Shown in pieces: positions 18,186-29,093 of a stretch of DNA of 64,000 nucleotides. The notes beneath the pieces were generated by a model. The model saw nothing but the letters and a program-made list of their open reading frames with translations. It had not been told where the DNA came from and did no database searches. The stretch covers positions 358,828 to 422,827 of the forward strand of contig NZ_CP071456.1 in assembly GCF_017352135.1 (NCBI RefSeq), read 5' to 3'. Within the stretch, counting starts at the first letter, position 1; each line of letters starts with the position of its first letter. Source of the stretch: Rhizobium lentis. GTDB taxonomy: Bacteria > Pseudomonadota > Alphaproteobacteria > Rhizobiales > Rhizobiaceae. Made by a program: the position numbers and the translations under genes.

Positions 18186-19346
18186 ATGACGAAGCTTAAC
18201 ATCACGGCGATCAAGCCCTATCCGGTATGGGTCGGAACGCGCAACCAGATGCTGGTCAAGGTCGAAACCGACAATGGCATCTTCGGCTGGGGCGAGAGCG
18301 GCTTGAGCGGTCGCGAGAAGGCCGTCGCCGGTGCGATCGAGCACTATCGCGAATTTCTCATCGGCCGTGACGCGATGCAGATCGGTCGGATCTGGCAGGA
18401 AATTTATCGCAGCCAATATTTCGAAGGCGGGCGCGTTCTGCAGGCGGCGATTTCCGCTATCGACATTGCCCTTCACGATATCAAGGGCAAGGCGCTGGGG
18501 GTGCCGGCCTACGACCTCTTGGGCGGCAAGCAGCGCGACCGCATTCCGACCTTCGCCTCGACCGGCGACGAGGCCGAGGGCGATGTTGCCATCGAACGAG
18601 CCCGCGAACTGCGTGCGCAGGGATGGCAGGCGATCCGCTTCTTCCCCATCGGGCAAAGCAGCAAGGAGATCTTTGAGCCGCGGGAGTCGATCGGACCTAC
18701 CGCACGGATGCTGAACAAGGCGCGCGAGGCGCTCGGCGACGACGTCGTCCTCGGCATCGACTATCATCACCGGCTGTCGGTCGCAGAGGCGGCGAGCTTC
18801 TGTAACAAGCTCGGCCGTGGCGTCCTGGATTTCCTCGAGGAGCCGATACGAGACGAGACACCCGAAGCCTACGAATCCCTGCGGGGGATGACCGACATCC
18901 CGTTTGCGATCGGCGAGGAATTTGCCAGCAAGTGGCAATTCCTGCCCTATGTCGAACGTGGCATTCATCAGTTCAACCGGCTCGATGTCTGCAACGTGGG
19001 CGGGCTCACAGAAGCGATGAAGGTCGCTGGCTGGAGCGAGGCGCACTATGTCGATCTGATGCCGCACAATCCGCTCGGCCCAATCTGCACGGCGGCGACC
19101 ATCCATCTCGCCGCCGCGGTCCCGAATTTCGCCTGGCTCGAGACCAGGGCTCCCGAAGCAAAGCTCGGCTTCGACAATTCCGACTTCTTCCCCGTGCAAC
19201 CACGGCTCGACGGCCCCGACTATCCAGTCAGCGATCTGCCGGGGCTCGGCGTCGAGGTCAATGAAGAGGCGGTCAAGGCGGAAAGCTTTCGTTTCTGGGA
19301 AGCGCCTCACCTGAAGCGCCGCGACGGTTCTGTCACTAATTGGTAG
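18186..19346 (+). CDS. Enolase superfamily sugar-acid dehydratase D (D-galactonate dehydratase-like)
   Basis: 386 residues. N-terminal capping domain (about 1-125, GIFGWGESGLSG), then a TIM barrel with D in LGIDYHHRLS, E in FLEEPIRDE, E in AIGEEFAS and H in LMPHNPLGP. LEEP and MPHNPLGP are hallmarks of the D-galactonate dehydratase group. It is the fourth enolase-superfamily gene of the locus and sits directly behind the transporter, with an RraA-fold gene 21 bases downstream. Product would be a 2-keto-3-deoxy acid. Substrate specificity is inference. Confidence 0.86.
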   Translation: MTKLNITAIKPYPVWVGTRNQMLVKVETDNGIFGWGESGLSGREKAVAGAIEHYREFLIGRDAMQIGRIWQEIYRSQYFEGGRVLQAAISAIDIALHDIKGKALGVPAYDLLGGKQRDRIPTFASTGDEAEGDVAIERARELRAQGWQAIRFFPIGQSSKEIFEPRESIGPTARMLNKAREALGDDVVLGIDYHHRLSVAEAASFCNKLGRGVLDFLEEPIRDETPEAYESLRGMTDIPFAIGEEFASKWQFLPYVERGIHQFNRLDVCNVGGLTEAMKVAGWSEAHYVDLMPHNPLGPICTAATIHLAAAVPNFAWLETRAPEAKLGFDNSDFFPVQPRLDGPDYPVSDLPGLGVEVNEEAVKAESFRFWEAPHLKRRDGSVTNW

Positions 19347-19367
19347 CTTCAATCACCGGAGCCTAAA

Positions 19368-20114
19368 ATGACGCATACGCCCGATATTACGCGACCGCCC
19401 AGAGACATGATCGACGCGCTGAAGGAGATCGGCGCCGCGACCATTGCCGGAACGCTTGGCCATATGGGCTTCCGCAATCCGCATATGGTCGGCCCGGTAT
19501 CGCAGAGCCGCGGGAAGTCGATCGTCGGCCCGGCCCTGACGCTTCAGTTCCTGCCGCAGCGGCCGGACCTTTTCACCGAGGGAGAATATGCCGATCCGGA
19601 GACGCAGTTGCACCGGCACGTGCTCTATCATGTGCAGGAGGGCGACGTGGTCGTGGTCGACGCGCGCGGCGATATGAGCTCGGGCGTCTTCGGCGATATG
19701 ATGTCGACCTATTTCAAGGGCAGAGGCGGCGCTGGCATCGTCATCGATGGCTGCATGCGCGATCGGCCTAATGTCGAAAAGCTCGATCTCGCCCTCTGGC
19801 TGCGCGGCTGGACACCCAACTACCATGTCCAGACCAGCATCTATCCCAACGCCGTCAACGTTCCGATTGCCTGCGGCGGTGTCACGGTCATCCCCGGAGA
19901 CATCATCGTCGCCGACGATGACGGGGTGGTGGTTCTTCCAGTCGCAATGGCCCCGAAGGTCATCGAAGAATCGCAAAAGCATCACGATTGGGAGGAGTTT
20001 TCGCGGGCGAAGCTTATGGAGGGCGGGTCGTTGCAGCGCTACTATCCGCTGCATGACGATGCCCGCACAGAATACGAAGAGTGGCGCAAAATACATCGCC
20101 TTGGAACAATCTAG
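19368..20114 (+). CDS. RraA-fold protein, possible 2-oxo-acid aldolase
   Basis: 248 residues, a single RraA/HMG-aldolase fold. The signature GIVIDGCMRDRP (about 123-134) keeps the Arg-Asp pair that in class II HMG/CHA aldolases binds pyruvate enolate and the divalent metal, and GDIIVADDDGVVV is the second conserved block. It has an N-terminal extension relative to E. coli RraA (161 residues). As the last gene of a transporter-dehydratase operon it more plausibly cleaves or processes a keto-deoxy acid than regulates RNase E. Database names such as ribonuclease activity regulator are inherited and probably misleading here. Confidence 0.82.
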   Translation: MTHTPDITRPPRDMIDALKEIGAATIAGTLGHMGFRNPHMVGPVSQSRGKSIVGPALTLQFLPQRPDLFTEGEYADPETQLHRHVLYHVQEGDVVVVDARGDMSSGVFGDMMSTYFKGRGGAGIVIDGCMRDRPNVEKLDLALWLRGWTPNYHVQTSIYPNAVNVPIACGGVTVIPGDIIVADDDGVVVLPVAMAPKVIEESQKHHDWEEFSRAKLMEGGSLQRYYPLHDDARTEYEEWRKIHRLGTI

Positions 20115-20371
20115 ACAATGGATTGCTCCAGAGGGCGACGAACTTTGTGAGGCGTTGTCGCAGTGAAGGTCAGATGTCGGAATCACCGCTCAACCGCGGG
20201 CTCTTGGCTAGTGATTCTTGATTAATTGTCCCCCATCGTAAAACGCTCTATTTTTCTTGCGGGATGCCTCGACGAGACGGAACGTTCTGCTTCGCAGCGC
20301 CGTCGGACCACTTCGGTTACCGTACCAATGCCCGGTGCCGGTCGACGACGCGATCTGTGAGGAGACGAGCG

Positions 20372-21385
20372 ATGGCCGCAGCGACGCCGGACAACATCAT
20401 GCAGCTTGGCATGGGGTTCTGGGCCTCCAAAGCCACGCTCAGCGCAGTCGAGCTCGGCGTCTTCACCGAGCTCGCAGCCGGCTCGGCCGACCTGCCCGAA
20501 CTGCAGGCCAGGCTGAAACTGCATCCCCGCTCGGCCCGCGACTTCCTCGACACCCTGGTGGCCCTGAAGCTGCTCGAACGCGAGGACGGCCGCTATCGCA
20601 ATGCCATTGATACGGACCTCTTCCTCGACAAGGCGAAGCCATCCTATATCGGCGGCATCCTCGAAATGGCCAATGCCCGGCTCTACGGTTTCTGGGGCTC
20701 GCTTACCGAAGCCCTGCACACGGGAGAGCCGCAGAACGAAGCCAAGCACAGCGAGGACTTCTTCGCGGCGATCTATGCGGAGCCGGCACGTCTGCGCGGG
20801 TTCCTCGAGGCGATGAGCGGGGTCAGCGCCGGTGCGGCGCAGGCGATCGCCGCCAAGTTCGACTGGTCGAAATACACAACCTTCGCCGATGTTGGCGCGG
20901 CGCAGGGCATGGTACCGGTGGTGATCGCCCGAGCTCATCCACATCTCCGAGGCCTCGGCTTCGACCTGCCCGCCGTGCAGCCAATATTTGACGAGTTCGT
21001 CGCCCGGCACGGCCTTGCCGACCGCATCCGCTTCCAAAGTGGCAACTTCTTCGAAGGCCCGATGCCCAATGCGGATGTGATCGTGATGGGGCATATCCTC
21101 CACGACTGGGATCTTGCCGAGAAGAGGATGTTGCTGGAAAAAGCCTTCGCCGCGCTGCCGAAAGGCGGCGCCCTGATCGTCTACGACGCCGTCATCGACG
21201 ATGAGCGTCGCAGCAACGCCTTCGGCCTGCTGATGAGCCTGAACATGCTGATCGAGACCCGCGGAGGGTTCGACTACACCGGCGCCGACTGCCAAGCCTG
21301 GATGCGCGACGCCGGGTTTGTGTCCACGCGCGTCGAGCCGTTGCTGGGGCCGGACTCGATGGTGATCGGAATCAAGCCCGGGTGA
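20372..21385 (+). CDS. SAM-dependent O-methyltransferase
   Basis: 337 residues from ATG 20372, which has GAGGAG 12 bases upstream; an in-frame start at 20264 would add 36 basic residues of doubtful reality. N-terminal winged-helix dimerisation region (about 10-85, [19 protein letters not shown]), then a class I methyltransferase domain with motif [10 protein letters not shown] (about 169-177) and the HDW of [12 protein letters not shown] typical of hydroxyindole/hydroxyneurobilin-type plant-like O-methyltransferases. Substrate unknown. The gene is monocistronic and converges on the GH4 gene. The 257 bases before it hold an AT-rich promoter-like stretch near 20215-20255 and no gene I can see. 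Confidence 0.85.
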   Translation: MAAATPDNIMQLGMGFWASKATLSAVELGVFTELAAGSADLPELQARLKLHPRSARDFLDTLVALKLLEREDGRYRNAIDTDLFLDKAKPSYIGGILEMANARLYGFWGSLTEALHTGEPQNEAKHSEDFFAAIYAEPARLRGFLEAMSGVSAGAAQAIAAKFDWSKYTTFADVGAAQGMVPVVIARAHPHLRGLGFDLPAVQPIFDEFVARHGLADRIRFQSGNFFEGPMPNADVIVMGHILHDWDLAEKRMLLEKAFAALPKGGALIVYDAVIDDERRSNAFGLLMSLNMLIETRGGFDYTGADCQAWMRDAGFVSTRVEPLLGPDSMVIGIKPG

Positions 21386-21454
21386 GCGCCCAACGCTCGT
21401 TCGACTTTGTTTTTCTCGCGAAGACTCACGTCCCGCGAAAATTTTTCACGCAAA

Positions 21455-21483
21455 AGCCCCGCGGCCGTTGCCACCGCGGGGCT
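21455..21483 (-). terminator. Rho-independent terminator of the alpha-galactoside operon
   Basis: Perfect 10-base GC-rich arms (21455-21464 and 21474-21483) around a 9-base loop. Read on the minus strand the hairpin is followed by TTTT and an AT-rich stretch. It lies 27 bases beyond the stop of the last GH4 gene. Confidence 0.75.
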
Positions 21484-21509
21484 CTCGACGCCTCACCCGG
21501 GAGAGGGGA

Positions 21510-22880
21510 TCAGGCGGCTTGAACTTTCTTGGATGTGCGGGCCCATTCGGGCAGCCAGTCGCCGTGGGCGGCGAGCAGGTCATCGACCAGCGACCAGATC
21601 TGGTCGAGGTCGAGTTCGGCCGCCGTATGCGGGTCCATCATCGCGGCGTGGTAGATATGCTCGCGATTTTCCGTCATCAGCGCCTGCACCGTCAGTTCCT
21701 GCACGTTGATATTGGTGCGGATCAGCGCCGTCAGTTGCGGCGGCAGGTCGCCGATGAAGGTCGGCTGGATGCCGGAGGCGTCGACCAGGCAGGGCACTTC
21801 GGCGGCGCAATTTTCCGGCAGCGAGGTGATGCAGCCATTGTTGCGGACATTGCCGTAGATCACCGAGGGCTCGCCGGTCCAGACAGAGTTGATGATCGAG
21901 GAGGCATATTCCTTCGACGGCTTCACCTCGATCTTGTCGGCGGTGCGATAGGCTTCCGCCTGGCCCTTCCAGCGCTCGATCTGCTCGATGCAGCGCTTCG
22001 GATATTCATCGAGCGGAATGCCGAATTTCTCGATCAGGTCCTCGCGGCCCTCCTTGATGAAATAGGGCGTGTATTCGGCGAAATGCTCCGAGCTTTCGGT
22101 GACGAAATAGCCGAGCCGCGTCAGCATCTCATAGCGCACCTTGTTCGGGCAGCGTGGGTTCCAGCCGGGCTTCGGCGCCCTGCCCTCGCGATAGGCGCGC
22201 AGGAGGTCGGGATAGAGGTTGCGGTATGAGCCGTCGGCCTGGCGATGCTCGAATTTGAGATAGAAGGCCATGTGGTTGATGCCGGCGGCGCGGTAGCGGA
22301 TTTCCTCGTAGGGAATATCGAGATCGTGCGCCAGCTCCATCGCTGTGCCCTGCACCGAGTGGCAGAGGCCCACCTGGCGGATTGTCGGATATTTCTCCGA
22401 TATCGCCCAGGTGTTGATCGCCATCGGGTTGACATATTGCAGCATGATCGCCTCGGGGCAGACGGCGAGCATGTCCTCGCACACCTTCCAGAGATGCGGC
22501 ACGGTGCGCAAGCCCCGCATGATGCCGCCGACGCCGAGCGTGTCGGCGATCGTCTGGCGCAGGCCGTATTTCTTCGGCACCTCAAAATCGGTGACGGTGC
22601 AGGGCTCATAGCCGCCGATCTGGAAGGCGACGACGACGAAATCGGCGCCTGAAAGCGCCTTGCGCTGGTCGGAATAGGTCTCGGCCTTGGCTTTGACGCC
22701 GAGCGTCGAGATCAGCTTGTTGACGACGATGGCGCTTTCTTCCAATCGCTGCGGATTGAGATCCATCAGAGCGATCGTCGCGCCCGACAGCGCGGGGCGC
22801 TGCAGCACGTCGCCGATGATGTTCTTCATGAAGACGGTGGAGCCTGCTCCGATGAAAGTAATTTTGGGATTTCCTGCCAT
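21510..22880 (-). CDS. agaL2: GH4 family alpha-glucosidase/alpha-galactosidase (second copy)
   Basis: 456 residues from ATG 22880, which has GGAGG 8 bases upstream; ATG 22895 is in frame but lacks a site. NAD-binding FIGAGSTVF (near the N-terminus) marks the glycoside hydrolase 4 family, which hydrolyses by NAD-dependent oxidation and elimination with Mn2+. Metal and catalytic motifs: YVNPMAINTW, LCHSVQGTA (Cys and His), GINHMAFYL. No signal peptide, so cytosolic. Last gene of the operon with a family-5 ABC importer; by analogy to S. meliloti agaL2 it would cleave imported raffinose- or melibiose-type sugars. Confidence 0.85.
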   Translation of the reverse strand: MAGNPKITFIGAGSTVFMKNIIGDVLQRPALSGATIALMDLNPQRLEESAIVVNKLISTLGVKAKAETYSDQRKALSGADFVVVAFQIGGYEPCTVTDFEVPKKYGLRQTIADTLGVGGIMRGLRTVPHLWKVCEDMLAVCPEAIMLQYVNPMAINTWAISEKYPTIRQVGLCHSVQGTAMELAHDLDIPYEEIRYRAAGINHMAFYLKFEHRQADGSYRNLYPDLLRAYREGRAPKPGWNPRCPNKVRYEMLTRLGYFVTESSEHFAEYTPYFIKEGREDLIEKFGIPLDEYPKRCIEQIERWKGQAEAYRTADKIEVKPSKEYASSIINSVWTGEPSVIYGNVRNNGCITSLPENCAAEVPCLVDASGIQPTFIGDLPPQLTALIRTNINVQELTVQALMTENREHIYHAAMMDPHTAAELDLDQIWSLVDDLLAAHGDWLPEWARTSKKVQAA

Positions 22881-22902
22881 TATAGCCTCCGGCATTCGAT
22901 AA

Positions 22903-24570
<1,668 letters not shown>

Positions 24571-24580
24571 ATCAATCACC

Positions 24581-25717
24581 TCAATAGGGGTCGACCGCAT
24601 CGCGCAGTCCGTCGCCAAGCGCATTGAAGGCGAAGACGGTGACAAGCACGAAGGCGACAGGGGAGAGGATCCAGGGATAGGAGCCGATGACCGAATAGGT
24701 CGCCGTATCCTGCAGCATCAGCCCCCAGGAGATCAGCGGCGGTTTGACGGCAAAGCCCAGGAAACCGAGGAAGGATTCCAACAGCACGACGCTCGGTATG
24801 TGCAGCGTCACCGCGACGATGACGTGGCTCATCACGTTGGGCAGGATATGCTGGATGATGATGCGCCGGTCGGTGGCGCCGACGGCCATCGCCGCCCGGA
24901 CATAATCGATGCGCGCAAGCGCCAGGGTCTTGCCGCGCACCTCGCGCGACATCTGCGCCCAGCCAAGCGCCGACATCACGACGATGACGAAGGCCAGGAA
25001 GACATTGGTCGGCGCCGTCACCGGGATCAGCGAGGTCAATGCGAGATAGAGCGGCAGCTGTGGGAAGGCGAGCACCAGCTCGACGAAGCGCTGCAGCCAG
25101 TTATCGAAGGTGCCGCCGAAATAACCCGAGACCATGCCGACCGTCGTACCGATGAGTGTGACGATGAAGACCACTGTCAGCGCGATCATCAGCGAAATCC
25201 GCGAGCCGATGATGGCGCGCGACAGCACGTCGCGGCCGAACTTGTCGGTGCCGAGGAAATGCACCGGCTGGCCATCGGTCGAACCGAAGAAGTGCCGGTT
25301 CGCCGGAATGAGGCCGAACAGCTTATACTCCGCGCCTTCGACGAAGAAGCCGAGCAGCCGCGGATTGTCGTAATCCATGCCGACAATCGGCTGGAAGGTG
25401 ACCGGATCCAGCTCCTCGGAATCCGACAGCGCGTAGACGCGCGGCTGGAAGACGAAGTTTCCGTCCTTGTCGTGGAAGCTCATCACCTGCGGCGGCGCGA
25501 AGCCGACATCGGTCGCCTTCGGGTCCATCGGTGCGAAGAAATCGGCAAAGACGGCCATGATGAGCAAGAGCCCGACGAGCACGAGCCCGGCAACGCCGGT
25601 CCAGGAGCGCCGCAGCCGGCGCCAAACGAGGGCGAGATAACTTTCGCTGCCATGCGAAGGCTTCCTGATCGCAGGTTCGGTTGTCGGAGGCGTGTCGGAC
25701 GAATCGAAAGCAAGCAT
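24581..25717 (-). CDS. agpC: ABC transporter permease (DppC/OppC type)
   Basis: 378 residues. N-terminal membrane segment (VAGLVLVGLLLIMAVFADFF, about 41-60) followed by a large periplasmic insertion (about 65-165), which explains the length above the usual 280-300. Then the five-helix permease core with the EAA loop (VRAAMAVGATDRRIIIQHILP near 287-307). Separated by 10 bases from the ATPase gene and 1 base from AgpB. Forms the inner-membrane channel with AgpB. Confidence 0.88.
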   Translation of the reverse strand: MLAFDSSDTPPTTEPAIRKPSHGSESYLALVWRRLRRSWTGVAGLVLVGLLLIMAVFADFFAPMDPKATDVGFAPPQVMSFHDKDGNFVFQPRVYALSDSEELDPVTFQPIVGMDYDNPRLLGFFVEGAEYKLFGLIPANRHFFGSTDGQPVHFLGTDKFGRDVLSRAIIGSRISLMIALTVVFIVTLIGTTVGMVSGYFGGTFDNWLQRFVELVLAFPQLPLYLALTSLIPVTAPTNVFLAFVIVVMSALGWAQMSREVRGKTLALARIDYVRAAMAVGATDRRIIIQHILPNVMSHVIVAVTLHIPSVVLLESFLGFLGFAVKPPLISWGLMLQDTATYSVIGSYPWILSPVAFVLVTVFAFNALGDGLRDAVDPY

Positions 25718-25718
25718 C

Positions 25719-26726
25719 TCAGGCTCCTCCGAACTGGCGCACGCGCGGATCGAGCAAGGCGAGCAACATGTCGGCGATGATATTGCCGACGATCAGCGTT
25801 GCCGACAGCACCATCATGAAGGTCGCCGTGACATAGACGTCACCGATCGCCATCGAGCCGACGATCGCCGGGCCGACGGTCGGCAGGGCAAAGATGATCG
25901 CGGTTTCGATCTCGCCGGTCAGCATGTAGGGCAGCACGACGCCCTGATACATGACCAGCGGATGCAGCGCGTTCGGCACCGCATGGCGCATCACCACTGC
26001 GCCGCCGGGAAGACCTTTGGCCTTCGCCGTCTCGACATATTGCGCATTCAGCGTATCGAGCAGATTGCCGCGCATGACGCGCATGTTGTAGGCGAGCCCG
26101 CCGAAAGTGGCGATCGCGACAACCGGCCAGACATGGCTGACGAGATCGACGAATTTCGCCCAGGACCACGGAGCCCCGCCATATTGCGGCGAGAAGAAGC
26201 TGCCGATCTCAGTCACGTTGAATTGGAAAACCAGGAGATAGACGATGATCAGCGCCATCAGGAAACGCGGCACCGTCATGCCGAGGAAGGAGACTGCCGA
26301 CAGCGTGCTGTCGATCCAGCTATATTGCCGCGTCGCCGCCCAGATGCCGAAGCCGATGCCGAGTACCGAGGCGAAGATGTGGCAGACGAGTGCCAGCAGC
26401 AAGGTGCGCGGCAGGCGCTCGCCGACGACGTCGGCGACCGGCTTGTTGTAGAACATGCTGTAGCCGAAATCGCCGCGTGTGACGATGCCGCCGATCCAGT
26501 TGACGTATTGGACGACCATCGGCTTGTCGAGGCCGTGCTCGACGCGGTAGGCCTGCGCCTGCGCTTCGGCCTGGGCATAGGATGCGCCGCCCTGATTGAT
26601 CAGCTGCGATCTTATGTAATCGGCATAGTCGCCGGGCGGCGCCTGGATGATCGCGAAGGTCACCACGCTCAGGATGAAGAGAACGGGGATCGCGGAGGCT
26701 ATGCGCACGAGCAGGAATCGTAACAT
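25719..26726 (-). CDS. agpB: ABC transporter permease (DppB/OppB type)
   Basis: 335 residues from ATG 26726 (MLRFLLVRIASAIPVLFI, the standard opening of this family); in-frame starts at 26789 and 26801 would add a hydrophilic tail. Six membrane helices; the EAA loop is AKAKGLPGGAVVMRHAVPNA. The 83 bases before it, towards AgpA, contain a strong hairpin. Gene order binding protein-permease-permease-ATPase matches the Dpp/Agp class. Confidence 0.88.
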   Translation of the reverse strand: MLRFLLVRIASAIPVLFILSVVTFAIIQAPPGDYADYIRSQLINQGGASYAQAEAQAQAYRVEHGLDKPMVVQYVNWIGGIVTRGDFGYSMFYNKPVADVVGERLPRTLLLALVCHIFASVLGIGFGIWAATRQYSWIDSTLSAVSFLGMTVPRFLMALIIVYLLVFQFNVTEIGSFFSPQYGGAPWSWAKFVDLVSHVWPVVAIATFGGLAYNMRVMRGNLLDTLNAQYVETAKAKGLPGGAVVMRHAVPNALHPLVMYQGVVLPYMLTGEIETAIIFALPTVGPAIVGSMAIGDVYVTATFMMVLSATLIVGNIIADMLLALLDPRVRQFGGA

Positions 26727-26846
26727 CGAACGGTTCGCTTCTCTCTGCCGCCAGTCGCTCCTTGTCAGCGCGGCCGGCTCGTTGGTCATATCAGGCCGCA
26801 CGTCACGCGCGGCCTGGATCTCGTTTCAGCTGGGAGGGAACTCTCC

Positions 26847-26873
26847 AGCGCGTCGCCCGATCAGCGACGCGCT
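26847..26873. terminator. Intercistronic hairpin between binding protein and permease genes
   Basis: Perfect 10-base arms (26847-26856, 26864-26873) with a 7-base loop, 11 bases after the agpA stop in the direction of transcription. On the minus strand no T-run follows; the T-run is on the opposite side. It probably stabilises the agpA message and lowers expression of the permeases. Confidence 0.6.
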
Positions 26874-26884
26874 TTTGTTTCACA

Positions 26885-28972
26885 TCAATTGATCGGGCCC
26901 TTGTCGCCGGGCTTGCCGGGCAACTGCTCGGGGAACAGCTCGTATTTGCCCTGCTTGTCGGCAGCCACCCACAGGCGTTCGCGGATCACCGAATCTTCAG
27001 CCCAGTTGAACATCATGATGGGCGTCCCCTGGGGCACGTTCGAGAAGCGCTTGTTGATGATCAGCGCGCCCGGATATTCCGTCAGGCCGACCGTATTGAC
27101 GTGTTCCGTCGAGATCTTCTGATACTGCTTCATCAGATCGACGCGCTCGTCATTGTCCTGGCTCGTCCTGAACTTGTTGACGACATCGACGAGCTGCGTT
27201 TCAAAGGGCATCAGATCGAGCTGGTCATCCTTGCCGGCGCGGTGATGCCAGCTGGTGCGCGGACCGACGGGGGCAAGCTGCTCGGTATTCTGCACCACCG
27301 ACGACAGCTCCGTCGTGTTGCGCTGGATCAGCCAGTCGAAGCGGCCGGCATAATGGGCGTCGTCCCGCTTGGCGCCATCGAGGGCATTGATGACGATCTT
27401 CAGGCCGAGCTTCTCCATCTGGCCGACGACACCTTCGGCAAGGCTCTTGTCGGTCGTGTACTGATTGTTGATCAGCATGACGATTTCGACATCCTTGCCG
27501 CCCGCCGTGCCGGCCGGGAAGTTCACGATGCCGTTGCCATCGGTGTCCTTGAGCCCGGCTTCGGCGAGTTCGGCCTTGGCGCCCTTGAGATCATAGGGAT
27601 AGTAGACGGTGGAGTTGCGGTCGTAGAAGCTGGTGCCGGACGAAAGCCCGCCCGGATAGATTGCCGTAAACGGCCCCTTGACCAGCGAGTCGCCGATCGC
27701 TTTCCGATCCAGCGCCATGGTGACGGCCTTGCGGAAATCCTCGTTGCGGTTGAGCTCGCGGATCGCCTGGCCGCGCTCGTCCGGGTTGCCCCAGCCATTG
27801 GCGGAGAAGTTCATGCGCAAGTTATAGCCGATCAGGCGCGGTCCGAAGGCAAGACGGGCGGGCGCGGTCTTTTCGGCGGCGCGTTTCAGCGAAGCGACGA
27901 AATTCTCCGGCTGCTCGAGGTTGGAGAAATCGGCGGATCCGGCCACCGCCTGAACGTCACGGTCGGCCCAGGTCGAGAGCTTGTAGTGCAGCTCATTGAG
28001 ATAGGGCAGCTGGTTGCCCTTCTCGTCGGTCTTCCAGTAGTAGGGGTTGCGACGCAGGACGATGATGTCGTCGGGGCGATATTCCACAGGCACCCAGGCG
28101 CCCATCACGGGCATGTTCATGAACTCCGGCGGAAAGGCGTTCTTGAACTGGTCGTAGGTGTTCTTCGAATATTTCGGATGCTGCGGTTTGAGGATATGCG
28201 ACGGACCCGGGCAGAAGTTCGGGTAGGACATCGTGTAGAGATATTGCTTCGGGAAGGCTTCCTTGAAGGTCCATTCGATGGTGTAGTCATCGATCTTCTT
28301 CAGCGTCGTGCCCACACCGAAGGCTTCCGGCGAGGCGCCGCCGCCGAGCGGCGAGACGTTGGGATCGATGACCTCGTCCTCCCAATAGAACATGATGTCG
28401 TCGGCATTGAACGGCGCGCCGTCGGACCATTTGGCGCCTTCGATCAGATGCATTGTGAGCTTATGGCCGTCCTCGGACCACTCCCAGCCCTTGGCGAGAT
28501 TCGGCAGCGGCTCCGTATCCTTGGCTTCCACCTGGAAGAGCGGTGCGGTGCGCGTCAGGCATTCGGAAAGGCCGATATCGATGCCGCCCCAGCCCTGCGT
28601 CTGGCCGGCACCATAATTCCAGCCCTCCGGCCGGCCACCGATGACATGGCGCATCGTATCGCCGTAGACGCCGATGCCGTCGGGCATGTTGCCGGTCTTA
28701 AAGACCAGCGGCTCCTTCGGCAGCCGGTCCTTGACCGGCGGCAGCTTGCCGGCGGCGACGAAATTCTTGGTGACCCAGTCCGGCTCGTGATATTCGGGCA
28801 GCGCCTTGAACTCCAGAATGGAGTCGCGTGCGACATAATTGATCTTGCCTTCGGCCGGAAAGTTCGGCGGCACCGGCGGGACAGTCGGCTCCGAGGCATA
28901 GGCGTTCAGCGCCATGACGGAGACGCCGAGCGCCAAGCCGGCCAGGATGCCTGTTTTGCGGAAATTCATCAT
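26885..28972 (-). CDS. agpA: Family-5 extracellular solute-binding protein, alpha-galactoside type
   Basis: 695 residues, large even for family 5 (usually 500-600), as is AgpA of S. meliloti. Signal peptide about 1-27 (LALGVSVMALNAYAS). The mature protein shows the family pattern LAKGWEWSEDGHKLTMHL, GAKWSDGAPFNADDI and, later, FRKAVTMALDRKAIGD. Periplasmic ligand capture for the AgpBCD importer. Although family 5 is best known for peptides, the flanking GH4 alpha-glycosidases point to an oligosaccharide such as raffinose or melibiose. A Met-Met start gives a one-residue ambiguity. Confidence 0.88.
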   Translation of the reverse strand: MMNFRKTGILAGLALGVSVMALNAYASEPTVPPVPPNFPAEGKINYVARDSILEFKALPEYHEPDWVTKNFVAAGKLPPVKDRLPKEPLVFKTGNMPDGIGVYGDTMRHVIGGRPEGWNYGAGQTQGWGGIDIGLSECLTRTAPLFQVEAKDTEPLPNLAKGWEWSEDGHKLTMHLIEGAKWSDGAPFNADDIMFYWEDEVIDPNVSPLGGGASPEAFGVGTTLKKIDDYTIEWTFKEAFPKQYLYTMSYPNFCPGPSHILKPQHPKYSKNTYDQFKNAFPPEFMNMPVMGAWVPVEYRPDDIIVLRRNPYYWKTDEKGNQLPYLNELHYKLSTWADRDVQAVAGSADFSNLEQPENFVASLKRAAEKTAPARLAFGPRLIGYNLRMNFSANGWGNPDERGQAIRELNRNEDFRKAVTMALDRKAIGDSLVKGPFTAIYPGGLSSGTSFYDRNSTVYYPYDLKGAKAELAEAGLKDTDGNGIVNFPAGTAGGKDVEIVMLINNQYTTDKSLAEGVVGQMEKLGLKIVINALDGAKRDDAHYAGRFDWLIQRNTTELSSVVQNTEQLAPVGPRTSWHHRAGKDDQLDLMPFETQLVDVVNKFRTSQDNDERVDLMKQYQKISTEHVNTVGLTEYPGALIINKRFSNVPQGTPIMMFNWAEDSVIRERLWVAADKQGKYELFPEQLPGKPGDKGPIN

Positions 28973-29093
28973 CGTTTCTCCCTCTGTTTCGGAGCGCGGT
29001 CACGCCGGCTCCTTTCCTCGCACGATTGTGAAAGCGGGTTTGATGTCATGGATTTCCCTCCCGGAAACCCATGACGATCCATCCTTCACGAAT

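Noticed and set aside
26762..29074. Plus-strand open frame of 770 codons
   Set aside because: Antisense shadow of agpA; no domain, no ribosome-binding site, Arg/Asp/Val-rich translation typical of reverse frames.
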